Source of the DNA: Peptoniphilus phoceensis
Lineage (GTDB): Bacteria; Bacillota; Clostridia; Tissierellales; Peptoniphilaceae
Direction: 5' to 3'
DNA: 64,000 bases
NCBI RefSeq assembly: GCF_001517665.2
Contig: NZ_LN999809.1
Coordinates: 484,501 to 548,500 of the forward strand
The notes under the pieces were generated by a model that worked only from the letters and a program-made list of their open reading frames with translations, searched no databases and was not told where the DNA came from. Positions within the stretch are counted from its first letter, which is position 1. Each line of letters opens with the position of its first letter. A program made the translations under genes and the position numbers. Positions 9,538-17,910 of the stretch are shown here, one piece after another.

Positions 9538-10985
9538 TATATATAAAAAATGTTGAACTTCATAATTTTCAATCTCATAATTATACAGAAATTGAATTTG
9601 ACCGAGGATTAAATGTTATCCTCGGTAATTCTGACGCAGGAAAAACTGCAATACTTAGAGCAATAAAATGGGCTCTATATAATGAACCTAAGGGAGATTA
9701 TTTTATTAGGCAAGGAGAAAAAGAAGTTTCTGTAAAAGTTACCTTTTCAAATGGTGTTGTTGTAGAGAGATCTAGAACTCCTTCCAAAAATTCCTACTAT
9801 CTTATGACAGCTGAAGGTGAAGAGATGAGATTCGAAGGATTTGGTCTAGATGTACCTAAAGAAATAAGAGATGCAACTAATATGTATAAAGTTTCTCTTG
9901 ATAATTCTAACAATAAAAGTATTTTAAATATAGCAGAACAACTTGATGGACCATTTTTGTTAAATGAACAGGCTTCTTTAAGGGCTTCTGCAATTGGTCG
10001 ATTAATTGGAGTAAACTACGTTGATGATGCTTTAAGAAATGTTGTAAGAGATAATAAAAGGTTGAGTCAAGAAATTGATACTTTAAAAAAAAGTAGGGAA
10101 GATTACAAAAATCAACTCAAAGAGTTTGAGTATATAGATGATTATAAAAATCGTTTTGAGAAAATATCTGCTATTCGAAATAAAATCGAAAATCTTCAGC
10201 ATAAACTTGATTTGGCTTCAAAATTAAAAGATGATTATGAAAAAATTGATAATGCTATTCTTGAAACAAATAATTTAGTTTTAAAATTTAAAGATCTAGA
10301 TAAAATTGAAAATATACTTCCAAAATTAGAAAATTATTTAATTAAAAAAAATAGTTTTGAAAATTACCAAAATAGATTGTTAAAGACAGCTAAAGAAATA
10401 GATTTAATGAATCTTAACTTAGATAAGTTAAAGAATATTAATAATTTGTCTGAAAAGACAAAAGTAATTGAAGTAAAAGAAGCTAAATTAAAAAATTATC
10501 TGAGAATTGAAGAGAAGTATAAAATTAATTTTTCACAAATAAATGAATTACTTTTAAATTTAGATAAATTTAGAAATAATGACCAAATCGAAAGCATAAT
10601 TAAAGATCTTGAACAAAATATTAATTTTTATAATAAACTTTCATCTTCATACATAGCATTAAATAAAATATTATCAAATTTAAAAATAGGAAAGGACTAT
10701 ATAAAGAAATTTGATAATAATAAAAATATATCTGATATTTTCAAGAATTTACAGTCAAAGCTAATTCAATTAAATAAACTAAAAGAATTGAATATTAAGT
10801 ATTGCGATCTAAATAATAATATAAAATATGAAGAAAATGAAATAGAAAAAACTATTCAAGACATAAAGAATTATACAGATTCCTATGAAAAGACTATTCT
10901 TGAATTAGGTGTTTGCCCATTTTGTTACAGTGAAATTAATAGTCAGTCTATTGAGCATATAAAATACCATTTAAGGAATGATTAA
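9534..10985 (+). CDS. Rad50/SMC-like ATPase, N-terminal half ending in a CPxC...HxxxH motif
   Basis: 483 residues carrying only the N-terminal half of a Rad50-type ATPase: an FQSH segment, Walker A GNSDAGKT (31-38), a Q-loop region near 145-155, then long Lys/Glu/Asn-rich coiled coil from about 170 to 455. The signature motif and Walker B are absent; they lie in the frame at 11224-11874. The protein ends at C461-P-F-C464 followed by H475 and H479, i.e. C-x2-C-x10-H-x3-H, just where Rad50 would have its zinc hook. In Rad50 and SbcC both halves are in one chain. Coupling to the upstream nuclease by a 4-base overlap supports a nuclease-ATPase complex. Whether the tail dimerises like a hook or folds as a closed zinc finger is unknown. 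Confidence 0.8.
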   Translation: MIYIKNVELHNFQSHNYTEIEFDRGLNVILGNSDAGKTAILRAIKWALYNEPKGDYFIRQGEKEVSVKVTFSNGVVVERSRTPSKNSYYLMTAEGEEMRFEGFGLDVPKEIRDATNMYKVSLDNSNNKSILNIAEQLDGPFLLNEQASLRASAIGRLIGVNYVDDALRNVVRDNKRLSQEIDTLKKSREDYKNQLKEFEYIDDYKNRFEKISAIRNKIENLQHKLDLASKLKDDYEKIDNAILETNNLVLKFKDLDKIENILPKLENYLIKKNSFENYQNRLLKTAKEIDLMNLNLDKLKNINNLSEKTKVIEVKEAKLKNYLRIEEKYKINFSQINELLLNLDKFRNNDQIESIIKDLEQNINFYNKLSSSYIALNKILSNLKIGKDYIKKFDNNKNISDIFKNLQSKLIQLNKLKELNIKYCDLNNNIKYEENEIEKTIQDIKNYTDSYEKTILELGVCPFCYSEINSQSIEHIKYHLRND

Positions 10986-11219
10986 ATGAATTACGAAGAA
11001 AATTTAAAAAATTTAAAAGAACAACTTGATAAACTTAAAAATATGAAATACAAGTCTGAAGCCAGACTTGAACAATTAAATGCACAAAAAAAAGAAATAC
11101 TAAATGAAATTGAAGATTTAGGTATAAAACCAGAGGAATTAGAAAGTGAAATTTCTAAATTAAAAAATGAAATAGATAGTCTATTTAATGAAGCAAATGA
11201 TTTAATGCCAAGGTTGTGA
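10986..11219 (+). CDS. Small coiled-coil protein between the two halves of the Rad50-like ATPase
   Basis: 77 residues, almost entirely predicted coiled coil (Leu/Lys/Glu heptads), broken by LGIKPEELESEI around residues 40-51 and ending in LMPRL. I do not recognise a named family. It begins at the base after the TAA stop of the N-terminal half (TAAATG) and is in the same frame; AAGGA about 10 bases upstream of its ATG gives it its own ribosome-binding site. It ends 4 bases before the C-terminal half. By position it could supply part of the ascending coil that the short C-half lacks, or act as a clamp. That is inference. Confidence 0.6.
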   Translation: MNYEENLKNLKEQLDKLKNMKYKSEARLEQLNAQKKEILNEIEDLGIKPEELESEISKLKNEIDSLFNEANDLMPRL

Positions 11220-11223
11220 TTTT

Positions 11224-11874
11224 TTGGAACTAAAAGATTTAGATAACAAACTCTCAGAATTAAATAATAAAATTTTAAATGATGAGGGAAAAGTTGAAAT
11301 ATTAAAGGATCAGCTTGATAAAGTTGAGCTCAAATTAAGCGACAAGGAGAAATACAGCGATATCTTAACTCAGGTGTCTATTCTATTTCAAAAAACGTCT
11401 GAATTCGCTAGAGAACAATCTAAACGACAAATTGAAGATACTGTGACCAAATGTCTTCAATTTATACTAGAAACTGATATAGAATTTCTAATTGAATTAT
11501 CTGAATCTAGATCTGTGCCTGTTGCAGAATTTTTTGTTCAATCTAATTATCCAGAAGGATATAGCATAAAAACAAAACCAGAAATTGCTCGTGGTGGTGG
11601 AGTTGTCGATATAATTTCTCTAGCACTTAGAATTGCATTCTTGCAACAAAATCAGCCTTTATTATCAGGTCCATTAATCCTTGATGAACCAGGAAAACAT
11701 GTTAGCAATGATTATATTTTTAATTTAGGAGAATTTTTAAAAAGGTCTTCTGGAATTTTTAATCGACAAATTATCATGGTTACACATAATCCTCATTTGT
11801 CACAAATTTCTGACAAAGCATTTCAAGTTTCAAACAAAAGGGGAATAAGTGAAGTAAGTGTTTACGAGCATTAA
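11224..11874 (+). CDS. Rad50/SMC-like ATPase, C-terminal half
   Basis: 216 residues: about 75 residues of coiled coil, then the C-terminal lobe of an ABC/SMC-type ATPase with signature-like ARGGGVVDIIS (122-132), Walker B plus catalytic glutamate LILDEPG (151-157) and the switch histidine MVTHNP (185-190). There is no Walker A; that is in the protein encoded at 9534-10985, so the two must assemble to hydrolyse ATP. The start is TTG at 11224 with AAGG 10 bases upstream. The N-half coil is about 280 residues against about 75 here, an asymmetry not seen in ordinary Rad50. This is the last gene of the operon. Confidence 0.8.
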   Translation: MELKDLDNKLSELNNKILNDEGKVEILKDQLDKVELKLSDKEKYSDILTQVSILFQKTSEFAREQSKRQIEDTVTKCLQFILETDIEFLIELSESRSVPVAEFFVQSNYPEGYSIKTKPEIARGGGVVDIISLALRIAFLQQNQPLLSGPLILDEPGKHVSNDYIFNLGEFLKRSSGIFNRQIIMVTHNPHLSQISDKAFQVSNKRGISEVSVYEH

Positions 11875-11881
11875 GATTTTC

Positions 11882-11910
11882 TTGACTTTAGTGAGTAAAA
11901 TTGTTAGTAT
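11882..11910 (+). promoter_or_regulatory. Promoter of yerC
   Basis: -35 TTGACT (11882-11887), a 17-bp spacer and -10 TAGTAT (11905-11910), with TG one base before the -10 (extended form). It lies directly behind the stop codon of the ATPase C-half and about 65 bases ahead of the yerC start. Confidence 0.75.
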
Positions 11911-11976
11911 ATTAATGAGAATATAGAGCGTTTATATATTATATGAATATTAAGCTTTAAGTCAGGAGGAAATATA

Positions 11977-12297
11977 ATGATTTACGACTCAAAAATAAAA
12001 AATAAAGATGTAGATGGTTTATTTGAAGCCATTCTTTTACTAGAGAATTTAGAAGAGTGTTATAGATTTTTTGAAGATATTTGTACAGTTAAAGAATTAC
12101 AAGCAATAGCACAAAGACTTCAAGTTGTTAAGTTATTAATAAAAAATAAAACTTATCATGAAATTGAAAGTGAAACTGGTGCTTCAACAGCAACTATATC
12201 TAGAATCAATAGATCTTTAAATTATGGATCTGATGGATATAAACTAGTACTACAAAGATTAAATATTATAGACGAAGATGAAGAAGAAAAAGAATAA
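11977..12297 (+). CDS. yerC: TrpR-like protein of the YerC/YecD family
   Basis: A 106-residue all-helical DNA-binding protein of the Trp-repressor superfamily. The centre has the characteristic ELQAIAQRLQVVKLLIKNKT segment followed by the helix-turn-helix YHEIESETGASTATISRINRSL, and the protein ends in an acidic tail. It is preceded by AGGAGG and its own strong promoter. The target is unknown; no trp genes are nearby. In Bacillus the yerC gene sits near pcrA-ligA, which are at 41.5-45.8 kb here and not adjacent. Confidence 0.88.
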   Translation: MIYDSKIKNKDVDGLFEAILLLENLEECYRFFEDICTVKELQAIAQRLQVVKLLIKNKTYHEIESETGASTATISRINRSLNYGSDGYKLVLQRLNIIDEDEEEKE

Positions 12298-12317
12298 GGC
12301 TTACCTTATTCTTTTTT
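12291..12317. terminator. Shared bidirectional terminator between yerC and rqcH
   Basis: AGAATAAGG (12291-12299), loop CTTA, CCTTATTCT (12304-12312), then a T run on the plus strand; A residues upstream give the T run on the minus strand. It overlaps the last codons of yerC and reaches the stop of rqcH, serving both convergent genes. Confidence 0.85.
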
Positions 12318-14037
12318 ATATGTTTACATTTATAGTTTTGTAATTTGTGTATGTGACCAAACCAGGTTTTTTGGCAGGATGTCTTTTAACATTCATTTTA
12401 AAAGTATAATCTACTGGAATATTTTGAGATTTTGAAAGTGAACTATATTTTGCCGCCAGTTTAGCCGCCGTTATTAAAGAATTATTTGAAAAATCTCTAT
12501 TATCATTTTTAAGTATTACGTGAGAACCTGGGGCATCTTTAACATGAAACCATAGGTCATTTTTTTTAGCTTTTTTTAATGTCAAATAATCATTTTGTTT
12601 GTTATTTTTACCTATAAATATATCAAATCCGTCTTCCGTTTTTAATTTAAGATAATTTTCCTGAGAATCTTTTCTCTTTTTATTATTTTTTTTCTTCTTC
12701 TTTTTTAAATATCCTTCTTTTTCAAGTTCTTCGTATAAATCATCAATTTCATCTGGCGTTTCAGCAAATTCAATATTTAATAAAATTGATTCTAAATAAT
12801 TTAATTCAGATTTACCAATTTCAATTTGTTCCTTTAAATAAATCGCAGCATTCTTAAGCTTAGAAAACTTCTTATAATATTTTGAAGCATTAGAGGGACC
12901 ATCAAGCTTTGAATCAAGGGGTATCTCAATTTCTTCCATTTCATTGTAGAAATTTTCAACTTTAACTGATTCTGCTCCTTTTTCTATTTTGTAAAAATTA
13001 GAAGAAATGAGATCCGCATAAATTTTATACTTTTCTCTATTTAAAGCAAGGTTTAGTTCGTTAGATTGGTTAGATAGTTTACGTGAAATTTTATCAATAT
13101 TTTTCTTAACAGATTTTTTTAGTTCTTTACTCTTAGTTCCTAAAGTGTCCCTTAAAAATTTTGAATTATAAAATTCCTCTAAGAGGGAAGAGATGGATTC
13201 GGCTTTAATTTTTTCTTTTTCACTTAACTCTTTTAGATCTATTGAATAGAAATCCTTAAAAATTTCATCTCTATAAATTTTTATCGGAGTAAAATTATTT
13301 TTCCTAATATTAGAAAAGATTTCAATAAAGTTTTTATTTAAAATTTCTATTTCATCACTATTTAAGGCAGAAATATTTCTTTTAAAGTCTATATTTGATC
13401 TATATTCAAGTTCTCTGCACATTTGTGGACTAATACCAGTAAATGTTTTAATAAAAAAAGTTTTTAGATTAAAATTTTCTTCCTGATTTTTTATAATATC
13501 GACAATAGACAAAGTATCACAAGGATTCAATCCATCTGATATATCATCAGCATTATAAATAAGACCTGGTAAAATTTCTCGGACACTAGAAAGATTAAAA
13601 TTAACTCTTTTTAAAGAGTCAATAATTTTTTTACTATCATTATCAATTAAAATTACATTAGAGTGTTTCCCCATAAGCTCTATAATAAGACATTTTTCAC
13701 TAAATAAACCTAGTTCATCGCGAGATTTGACATGAATTTCGATTATTCTATCCATTTTATATTGACAAACTTTTAATATTTGATTATTTTCAAGGTGTTT
13801 TCTAAGTAACATGCAAAATGCAGGGGGATTTTGAGGACTATCAAATATTTCTTCGCTAAAATATATCCTAGGACTACCAGATATTGATATAAATAACCTT
13901 TCTTTTCGTCCATTAGATCTAATATTAATTAAAAGATCATTGTTTTCATTTTGGTAAATTTTATCAATTCTACCGTTAATAATTCTATTATTTATTTCAT
14001 AAACTAAGTTTTTAACTACTGTACCATCTAAAGACAT
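12316..14037 (-). CDS. rqcH: Ribosome quality-control protein RqcH (NFACT / Rqc2 family)
   Basis: 573-residue NFACT protein, the bacterial Rqc2 homologue that binds obstructed 50S subunits and recruits tRNA-Ala to add C-terminal alanine tails. The domain order is visible: NFACT-N from residue 1 (SLDGTVVKNLVYEI), helix-hairpin-helix (TGISPQMCRELEYRS), coiled coil about 290-430, a Lys-rich run, then the NFACT-R domain (DYLTLKKAKKNDLWFHVKD and GSHVIL). Older annotations call it fibronectin-binding protein; no signal peptide or wall anchor is present, so a cytosolic role fits better. It is a single-gene unit with an extended -10 just upstream. Confidence 0.93.
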   Translation of the reverse strand: MSLDGTVVKNLVYEINNRIINGRIDKIYQNENNDLLINIRSNGRKERLFISISGSPRIYFSEEIFDSPQNPPAFCMLLRKHLENNQILKVCQYKMDRIIEIHVKSRDELGLFSEKCLIIELMGKHSNVILIDNDSKKIIDSLKRVNFNLSSVREILPGLIYNADDISDGLNPCDTLSIVDIIKNQEENFNLKTFFIKTFTGISPQMCRELEYRSNIDFKRNISALNSDEIEILNKNFIEIFSNIRKNNFTPIKIYRDEIFKDFYSIDLKELSEKEKIKAESISSLLEEFYNSKFLRDTLGTKSKELKKSVKKNIDKISRKLSNQSNELNLALNREKYKIYADLISSNFYKIEKGAESVKVENFYNEMEEIEIPLDSKLDGPSNASKYYKKFSKLKNAAIYLKEQIEIGKSELNYLESILLNIEFAETPDEIDDLYEELEKEGYLKKKKKKNNKKRKDSQENYLKLKTEDGFDIFIGKNNKQNDYLTLKKAKKNDLWFHVKDAPGSHVILKNDNRDFSNNSLITAAKLAAKYSSLSKSQNIPVDYTFKMNVKRHPAKKPGLVTYTNYKTINVNI

Positions 14038-14054
14038 ATAATCACCTAAAATTT

Positions 14055-14063
14055 ATTATAACA
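14055..14063 (-). promoter_or_regulatory. Extended -10 element upstream of rqcH
   Basis: Read on the minus strand this is TGTTATAAT, a perfect extended -10, 18 bases before the start codon of rqcH. No convincing -35 hexamer is present at 16-18 bp. Identical TGTTATAAT elements precede other genes in the window. Confidence 0.55.
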
Positions 14064-14487
14064 TATTATTAATTGAAAAAAATATAGTTTAAATCTAATA
14101 AAACATATATTTAGAACAAATGTGCTCACTAAAAAACACATTGCATAAAAAATAGAAAAAGTAATTAATATGATATTTATTATTTTATAATCAAAACATA
14201 TTATAATAACAAAACAAAAATTAAATTAAAGGATATAAGCAAGTATTAGAATTATTTTAAGAAATATAATAGAACTTAGTAAGTAATGAAGTTAATTATA
14301 TATTATTAACATGACGAATTTTATAAGCTGAAGAGATTAAATCATACAAAAATAAATTCACTAGTAAATAAAAAAGTTATTTATAATAACGGTATTATTA
14401 TTAGAGTATTATTATATAATTGAAATCTTTAAAAGAAAATATTTGGTGACATTCAGTAAAAAGTCGGATAATATTATAAAATAATTT

Positions 14488-14525
14488 AAAAATAGTCACA
14501 AAATTATTATTTTGTGACTATTTTT
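14488..14525. terminator. Long perfect hairpin, likely terminator of the Xer/surface-protein unit
   Basis: A 16-bp perfect stem (AAAAATAGTCACAAAA at 14488-14503 with its complement at 14510-14525) closes a 6-nt loop. A and T tracts flank it on either strand, so it can stop transcription both ways. It lies about 105 bp beyond the stop codon at 14630. Confidence 0.75.
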
Positions 14526-14629
14526 ATCTTCATCAAATATGAATTTTTTACTTAATTCGCTAGGTTCCCTTCTAAAATAACTTAAAAAATAAAATTCTTT
14601 ATACAAAAGTATATTTATAATATTTTTAA

Positions 14630-15265
14630 TTAATCAAATAGAGAATTTTTAGATTCATTTTTGTTAGTATCTAGAGAATTGTCTGTAGTTTCTTTAATAT
14701 CTTTATATTCTTCATTTTTTACATTTTTGTTTTCTTGGCTATCTTTATTTTCTTCATAATTATATCTTTTTCCCTTAGTCTTAAAGTTTCCAGAAATATA
14801 AACAGAATCATTTTTCCAATCAACATTTAGACCTAAAGTTTCAGAAACAAATCTAATTGGTACATAAGTCCTTCCATCAAATAAAATAGCTGGAGAATCT
14901 AAATTCACAACTGAATCAACTCCTCCATTATTGATCTTAGCCTTAGTTGATTTAATATCAAGTTCTACTAAAACATCAATTGCTCCTATAAGAATTCCAC
15001 TTGTATTAGTTTCTTTTCTTTGATAAAAATTAATATTAGCACCTAAATTTTCAGAAATATATCTAATTGGAACCATTACCCTATCGTTTGTTTTATCTAA
15101 ATAAGCTTTACCCATATCTTCAGGAATTGTTTGTATACTGTCATTTATATAAATGCTAATATTTTTGTCTGAAGCTTCCTTAGGTAGTTTACCAGCTGCA
15201 AAAACTGATGTTGTTAAAAGCATAGTCATAATTCCTATGCCAAGAATTTTTTTAAAATTTTTCAT
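14630..15265 (-). CDS. Secreted protein with copper-amine-oxidase N-terminal-like (stalk) domains
   Basis: 211 residues with a signal peptide (KKILGIGIMTMLLTTSVFAAG) and two copies of the small alpha/beta domain often called copper amine oxidase N-terminal domain: VMVPIRYISENLGANINF and YVPIRFVSETLGLNVDW are the diagnostic repeats. No catalytic oxidase is present; in Firmicutes these domains are surface or wall-associated modules. The C-terminal 55 residues are a charged Asn/Lys/Glu-rich tail. It is preceded by AAGGAGA and follows the Xer gene by 22 bases, so it is probably in the same transcript. Its function is unknown. Confidence 0.82.
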   Translation of the reverse strand: MKNFKKILGIGIMTMLLTTSVFAAGKLPKEASDKNISIYINDSIQTIPEDMGKAYLDKTNDRVMVPIRYISENLGANINFYQRKETNTSGILIGAIDVLVELDIKSTKAKINNGGVDSVVNLDSPAILFDGRTYVPIRFVSETLGLNVDWKNDSVYISGNFKTKGKRYNYEENKDSQENKNVKNEEYKDIKETTDNSLDTNKNESKNSLFD

Positions 15266-15287
15266 AATCTCTCCTTAAATATTATCT

Positions 15288-16277
15288 TCATTTTTCATTA
15301 TCTTCTTTCATAGTTTCCTTTATTCCTGCTAAAGGATTTGATGCCACCATCTTTTTAAGAGCTTTTTTATTTACATGAGTATAAATTTCAGTTGTGTTAA
15401 CTGATTCATGACCTAGAATCTCTTGAAGAGACCTTATATCTGCATTTCCATACTCATATAATAAAGTAGCTGCAGTATGTCTTAGTTTGTGGACTGAATA
15501 TTTATTTGTATCTAATCCTGAATTTTTCATATGTTTTTCAATCATATGTTGTATTGATCTATTGCTCATTCTTTGTTGTCTCATAGACAAGAACATGGCA
15601 TCGTCTTCAATTTGAGGTCTTAGCTTTAAATATTCATTGATTGCATAAATGCAAGCTTGATTTAAATATATTATTCTCTCCTTGTTACCTTTTCCTATAA
15701 CCTTTAGAGTATTGTCCTCTTGGACATGAGAAATATTTATACCTGCGAGTTCTGAAAGTCTCATACCACAGTTTAAAAATAAGGTCACTATTGCATAGTC
15801 TCTCTTTTTATAAACAGCCTTAAGTTTTGAATTTTCTATTGTCTTTAATAAATTTAGACTTTGTTCCAAACTTAAATAAACTGGCAAAGTCTTCTCAACC
15901 TTTGGCATATCTATGTCAATAACAGGATTTACTTTAATTATATCAATTTTTGAGTGCAAATAATTATAAAAACTTCTTATAGAAGAAATCTTTCTAAATT
16001 TTGATCTGTTTGAAATTTTTCTTTCTCTTTCAAGAAAAGCATTATAAGCATAAATATCCTGTTTTGTCACACTTTCAAATAACTCAGCATTTATATCTTC
16101 AATAGGAATATCATCAAAATCAATAGATGAATCTACTAACCCTTTTCTCCTTTTAATAAATCTTACGAACATTCTAAGATCATAATAATATTCTTTTACA
16201 GTATTCTCAGATGCACCTTTAGTAGCCTTCATATAGTCTAGGAAATCATCTATCAAATTAGAATTAATCAAATTCAT
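15288..16277 (-). CDS. Tyrosine recombinase of the XerC/XerD family
   Basis: About 329 residues with an N-terminal SAM-like core-binding domain (1-110) and the catalytic domain bearing GMRLSEL (first Arg), HKLRHTAATLLY (His-x2-Arg), LGHESVNTTEIYTHV (His and the nucleophilic Tyr). This matches chromosome-dimer-resolving XerC/XerD; a single Xer in a window cannot be assigned to C or D. GTG at 16280, ATG at 16277 and TTG at 16271 are all possible starts. The GAAGGTG site is only two bases before the ATG, so TTG may be the real one. The rny terminator ends about 13 bases upstream of the ATG, leaving no room for a private promoter. Confidence 0.88.
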   Translation of the reverse strand: MNLINSNLIDDFLDYMKATKGASENTVKEYYYDLRMFVRFIKRRKGLVDSSIDFDDIPIEDINAELFESVTKQDIYAYNAFLERERKISNRSKFRKISSIRSFYNYLHSKIDIIKVNPVIDIDMPKVEKTLPVYLSLEQSLNLLKTIENSKLKAVYKKRDYAIVTLFLNCGMRLSELAGINISHVQEDNTLKVIGKGNKERIIYLNQACIYAINEYLKLRPQIEDDAMFLSMRQQRMSNRSIQHMIEKHMKNSGLDTNKYSVHKLRHTAATLLYEYGNADIRSLQEILGHESVNTTEIYTHVNKKALKKMVASNPLAGIKETMKEDNEK

Positions 16278-16289
16278 CACCTTCTATAA

Positions 16290-16317
16290 AAATAAAAACC
16301 TGACATTTAGTCAGGTT
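16290..16317 (-). terminator. Intrinsic terminator of rny, abutting the xer ribosome-binding site
   Basis: On the minus strand AACCTGAC, loop TAAAT, GTCAGGTT, then a T-rich run. The stem occupies 16297-16304 and 16310-16317. It lies between the rny stop (16323) and the xer start (16277), with the xer Shine-Dalgarno right after the T run. Confidence 0.88.
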
Positions 16318-16322
16318 CTCAA

Positions 16323-17861
16323 TTATTTAGCGTATTCAACTGCCCTAGTTTCTCTAATTACATTAACTTTAATTTGACCAGGGAAATCTAATTCAGACTC
16401 TATTCTTTTAACAATTTCTCTTGCAGTAATAGTTATTTCTGCTTCAGAAATCTTTTCAGGTTTTACAATTATGCGTATTTCACGTCCAGCTTGAACAGCA
16501 TAGGACTTTTCAATACCGTCAAAATCATTAGCAATCTCTTCAAGTTTTTCAAGTCTTTGAATATATGATTCAACAGTTTCACGTCTTGCACCTGGTCTAG
16601 CTGCTGAGATAGCATCAGCTGCTTGAACCAAAACAGATTCAACACAATTAGGTTCAACATCACCATGATGAGATTGGATTGCATTTATAACAAACTCAGA
16701 CTCATGATATTTTCTTGCAATTTCAACTCCAATATCAACATGTGGAGCATCTAGATTCCTATCAACTGACTTTCCTAAGTCGTGAAGCAATCCACCTCTC
16801 TTAGCAAGTTTAACATCTGCACCAATTTCACCAGCCAAAATTCCAGCTATTTCAGAAACTTCTACAGAATGCTTTAAGTTGTTTTGACCGTAACTTGTTC
16901 TATACTTCAACCTACCAAGATATTTAATAATTTCTGGATGAAGTCCATGAACTCCTGCATCATAAGCAGCTTGTTCACCAGACTCCTTGATAATAGTTTC
17001 TACTTCGTTTTTAGCTTTTTCAACAGTTTCTTCAATTTTTGTTGGATGGATTCTTCCATCATTAACAAGTTTTTCAAGAGCAACTCTTGCAATTTCTCTT
17101 CTAATTGGATCAAAACAAGATAAAACAACTGCTTCTGGAGTATCATCGATAATTAAATCTACGCCTGTTATAGACTCAATTGCTCTAATATTTCTACCTT
17201 CACGTCCTATTATCCTTCCCTTCATTTCATCATTAGGAAGATTTACAACAGCAACTGTAGACTCTGCTACTTGATCTGCAGCACATCTTTGAATAGCTTG
17301 AGCTATAACATTTCTAGCATACTTTCCAGATTCCTCTTTGATTCTGTTTTCGTTTTCTTTAATAATTAGTGCTGATTCATTAGTTATTTCTTTTTTTAGT
17401 TCATTTAGAAGAATTTCTTTACCTTCATCTTTAGTAAGACCAGCAAGTTTTTGAAGTTCTTCTTCTCTCTTTTTAACAAGTTCATCAGCTTGATCTTCCT
17501 TTTCTCTCAAGCCTTCTAATTTTTTGCTAAGTTTCTCATCTTTCTTTTCAACTTGAATAGACTTTTTATCTAACAATTTTTCTTTAGATAAAACGCGATC
17601 TTCTAATTCTTTAATTTCTGATCTTCTTATCTTAGCTTCATTTTCTTGTTCAGATCTTAACTTTTGAATCTCTTCTTTAGCTTCAACAAGCAAAACTTTC
17701 TTTTGAGTTTGAGCTTGATTTTCAGCATCGTATATTATCTTTTTAGATAATTCTTCAGCATTTTTAATTTTACCTTCAGAAATATATTTTCTAATAGCAT
17801 AGCCTATAGCTAAGCCAATAATACCGATTAAAATAGATATTAAAGTACTACTAAAATCCAT
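16323..17861 (-). CDS. rny: Ribonuclease Y
   Basis: Membrane-anchored endoribonuclease that initiates mRNA decay in Firmicutes. The roughly 512 residues show an N-terminal transmembrane helix ([17 protein letters not shown]), a long Glu/Lys coiled coil to about residue 200, a KH domain ([17 protein letters not shown]) and the HD domain with LLHDLGK and SHHGD. The start is the ATG at 17861, eight bases after AGGAGG; an in-frame GTG at 17870 overlaps that site. In many Firmicutes rny follows recA directly; here it is about 8 kb away and inverted. It has its own promoter with a hairpin at the predicted mRNA 5' end. Confidence 0.97.
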   Translation of the reverse strand: MDFSSTLISILIGIIGLAIGYAIRKYISEGKIKNAEELSKKIIYDAENQAQTQKKVLLVEAKEEIQKLRSEQENEAKIRRSEIKELEDRVLSKEKLLDKKSIQVEKKDEKLSKKLEGLREKEDQADELVKKREEELQKLAGLTKDEGKEILLNELKKEITNESALIIKENENRIKEESGKYARNVIAQAIQRCAADQVAESTVAVVNLPNDEMKGRIIGREGRNIRAIESITGVDLIIDDTPEAVVLSCFDPIRREIARVALEKLVNDGRIHPTKIEETVEKAKNEVETIIKESGEQAAYDAGVHGLHPEIIKYLGRLKYRTSYGQNNLKHSVEVSEIAGILAGEIGADVKLAKRGGLLHDLGKSVDRNLDAPHVDIGVEIARKYHESEFVINAIQSHHGDVEPNCVESVLVQAADAISAARPGARRETVESYIQRLEKLEEIANDFDGIEKSYAVQAGREIRIIVKPEKISEAEITITAREIVKRIESELDFPGQIKVNVIRETRAVEYAK

Positions 17862-17910
17862 TCTACACACCTCCTATTTAGTTTTCATGTTTCAAATTTT
17901 AAAATCATAA

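Larger units (their letters stand above)
14038..14629. other. AT-rich gene-free interval between rqcH and the surface-protein gene
   Basis: 592 bases of very AT-rich DNA with stops in all frames and no RNA gene that I can recognise. It holds the rqcH promoter at its left end and a long perfect hairpin at 14488-14525 near the right. I see no remnant of a recognisable protein. Confidence 0.7.

Noticed and set aside
10983-10988. TAA between the ATPase N-half and the small protein as a nonsense mutation
   Set aside because: The small protein has its own AAGGA site and its end is out of frame with the C-half, so removing the stop would not restore a single Rad50 chain.
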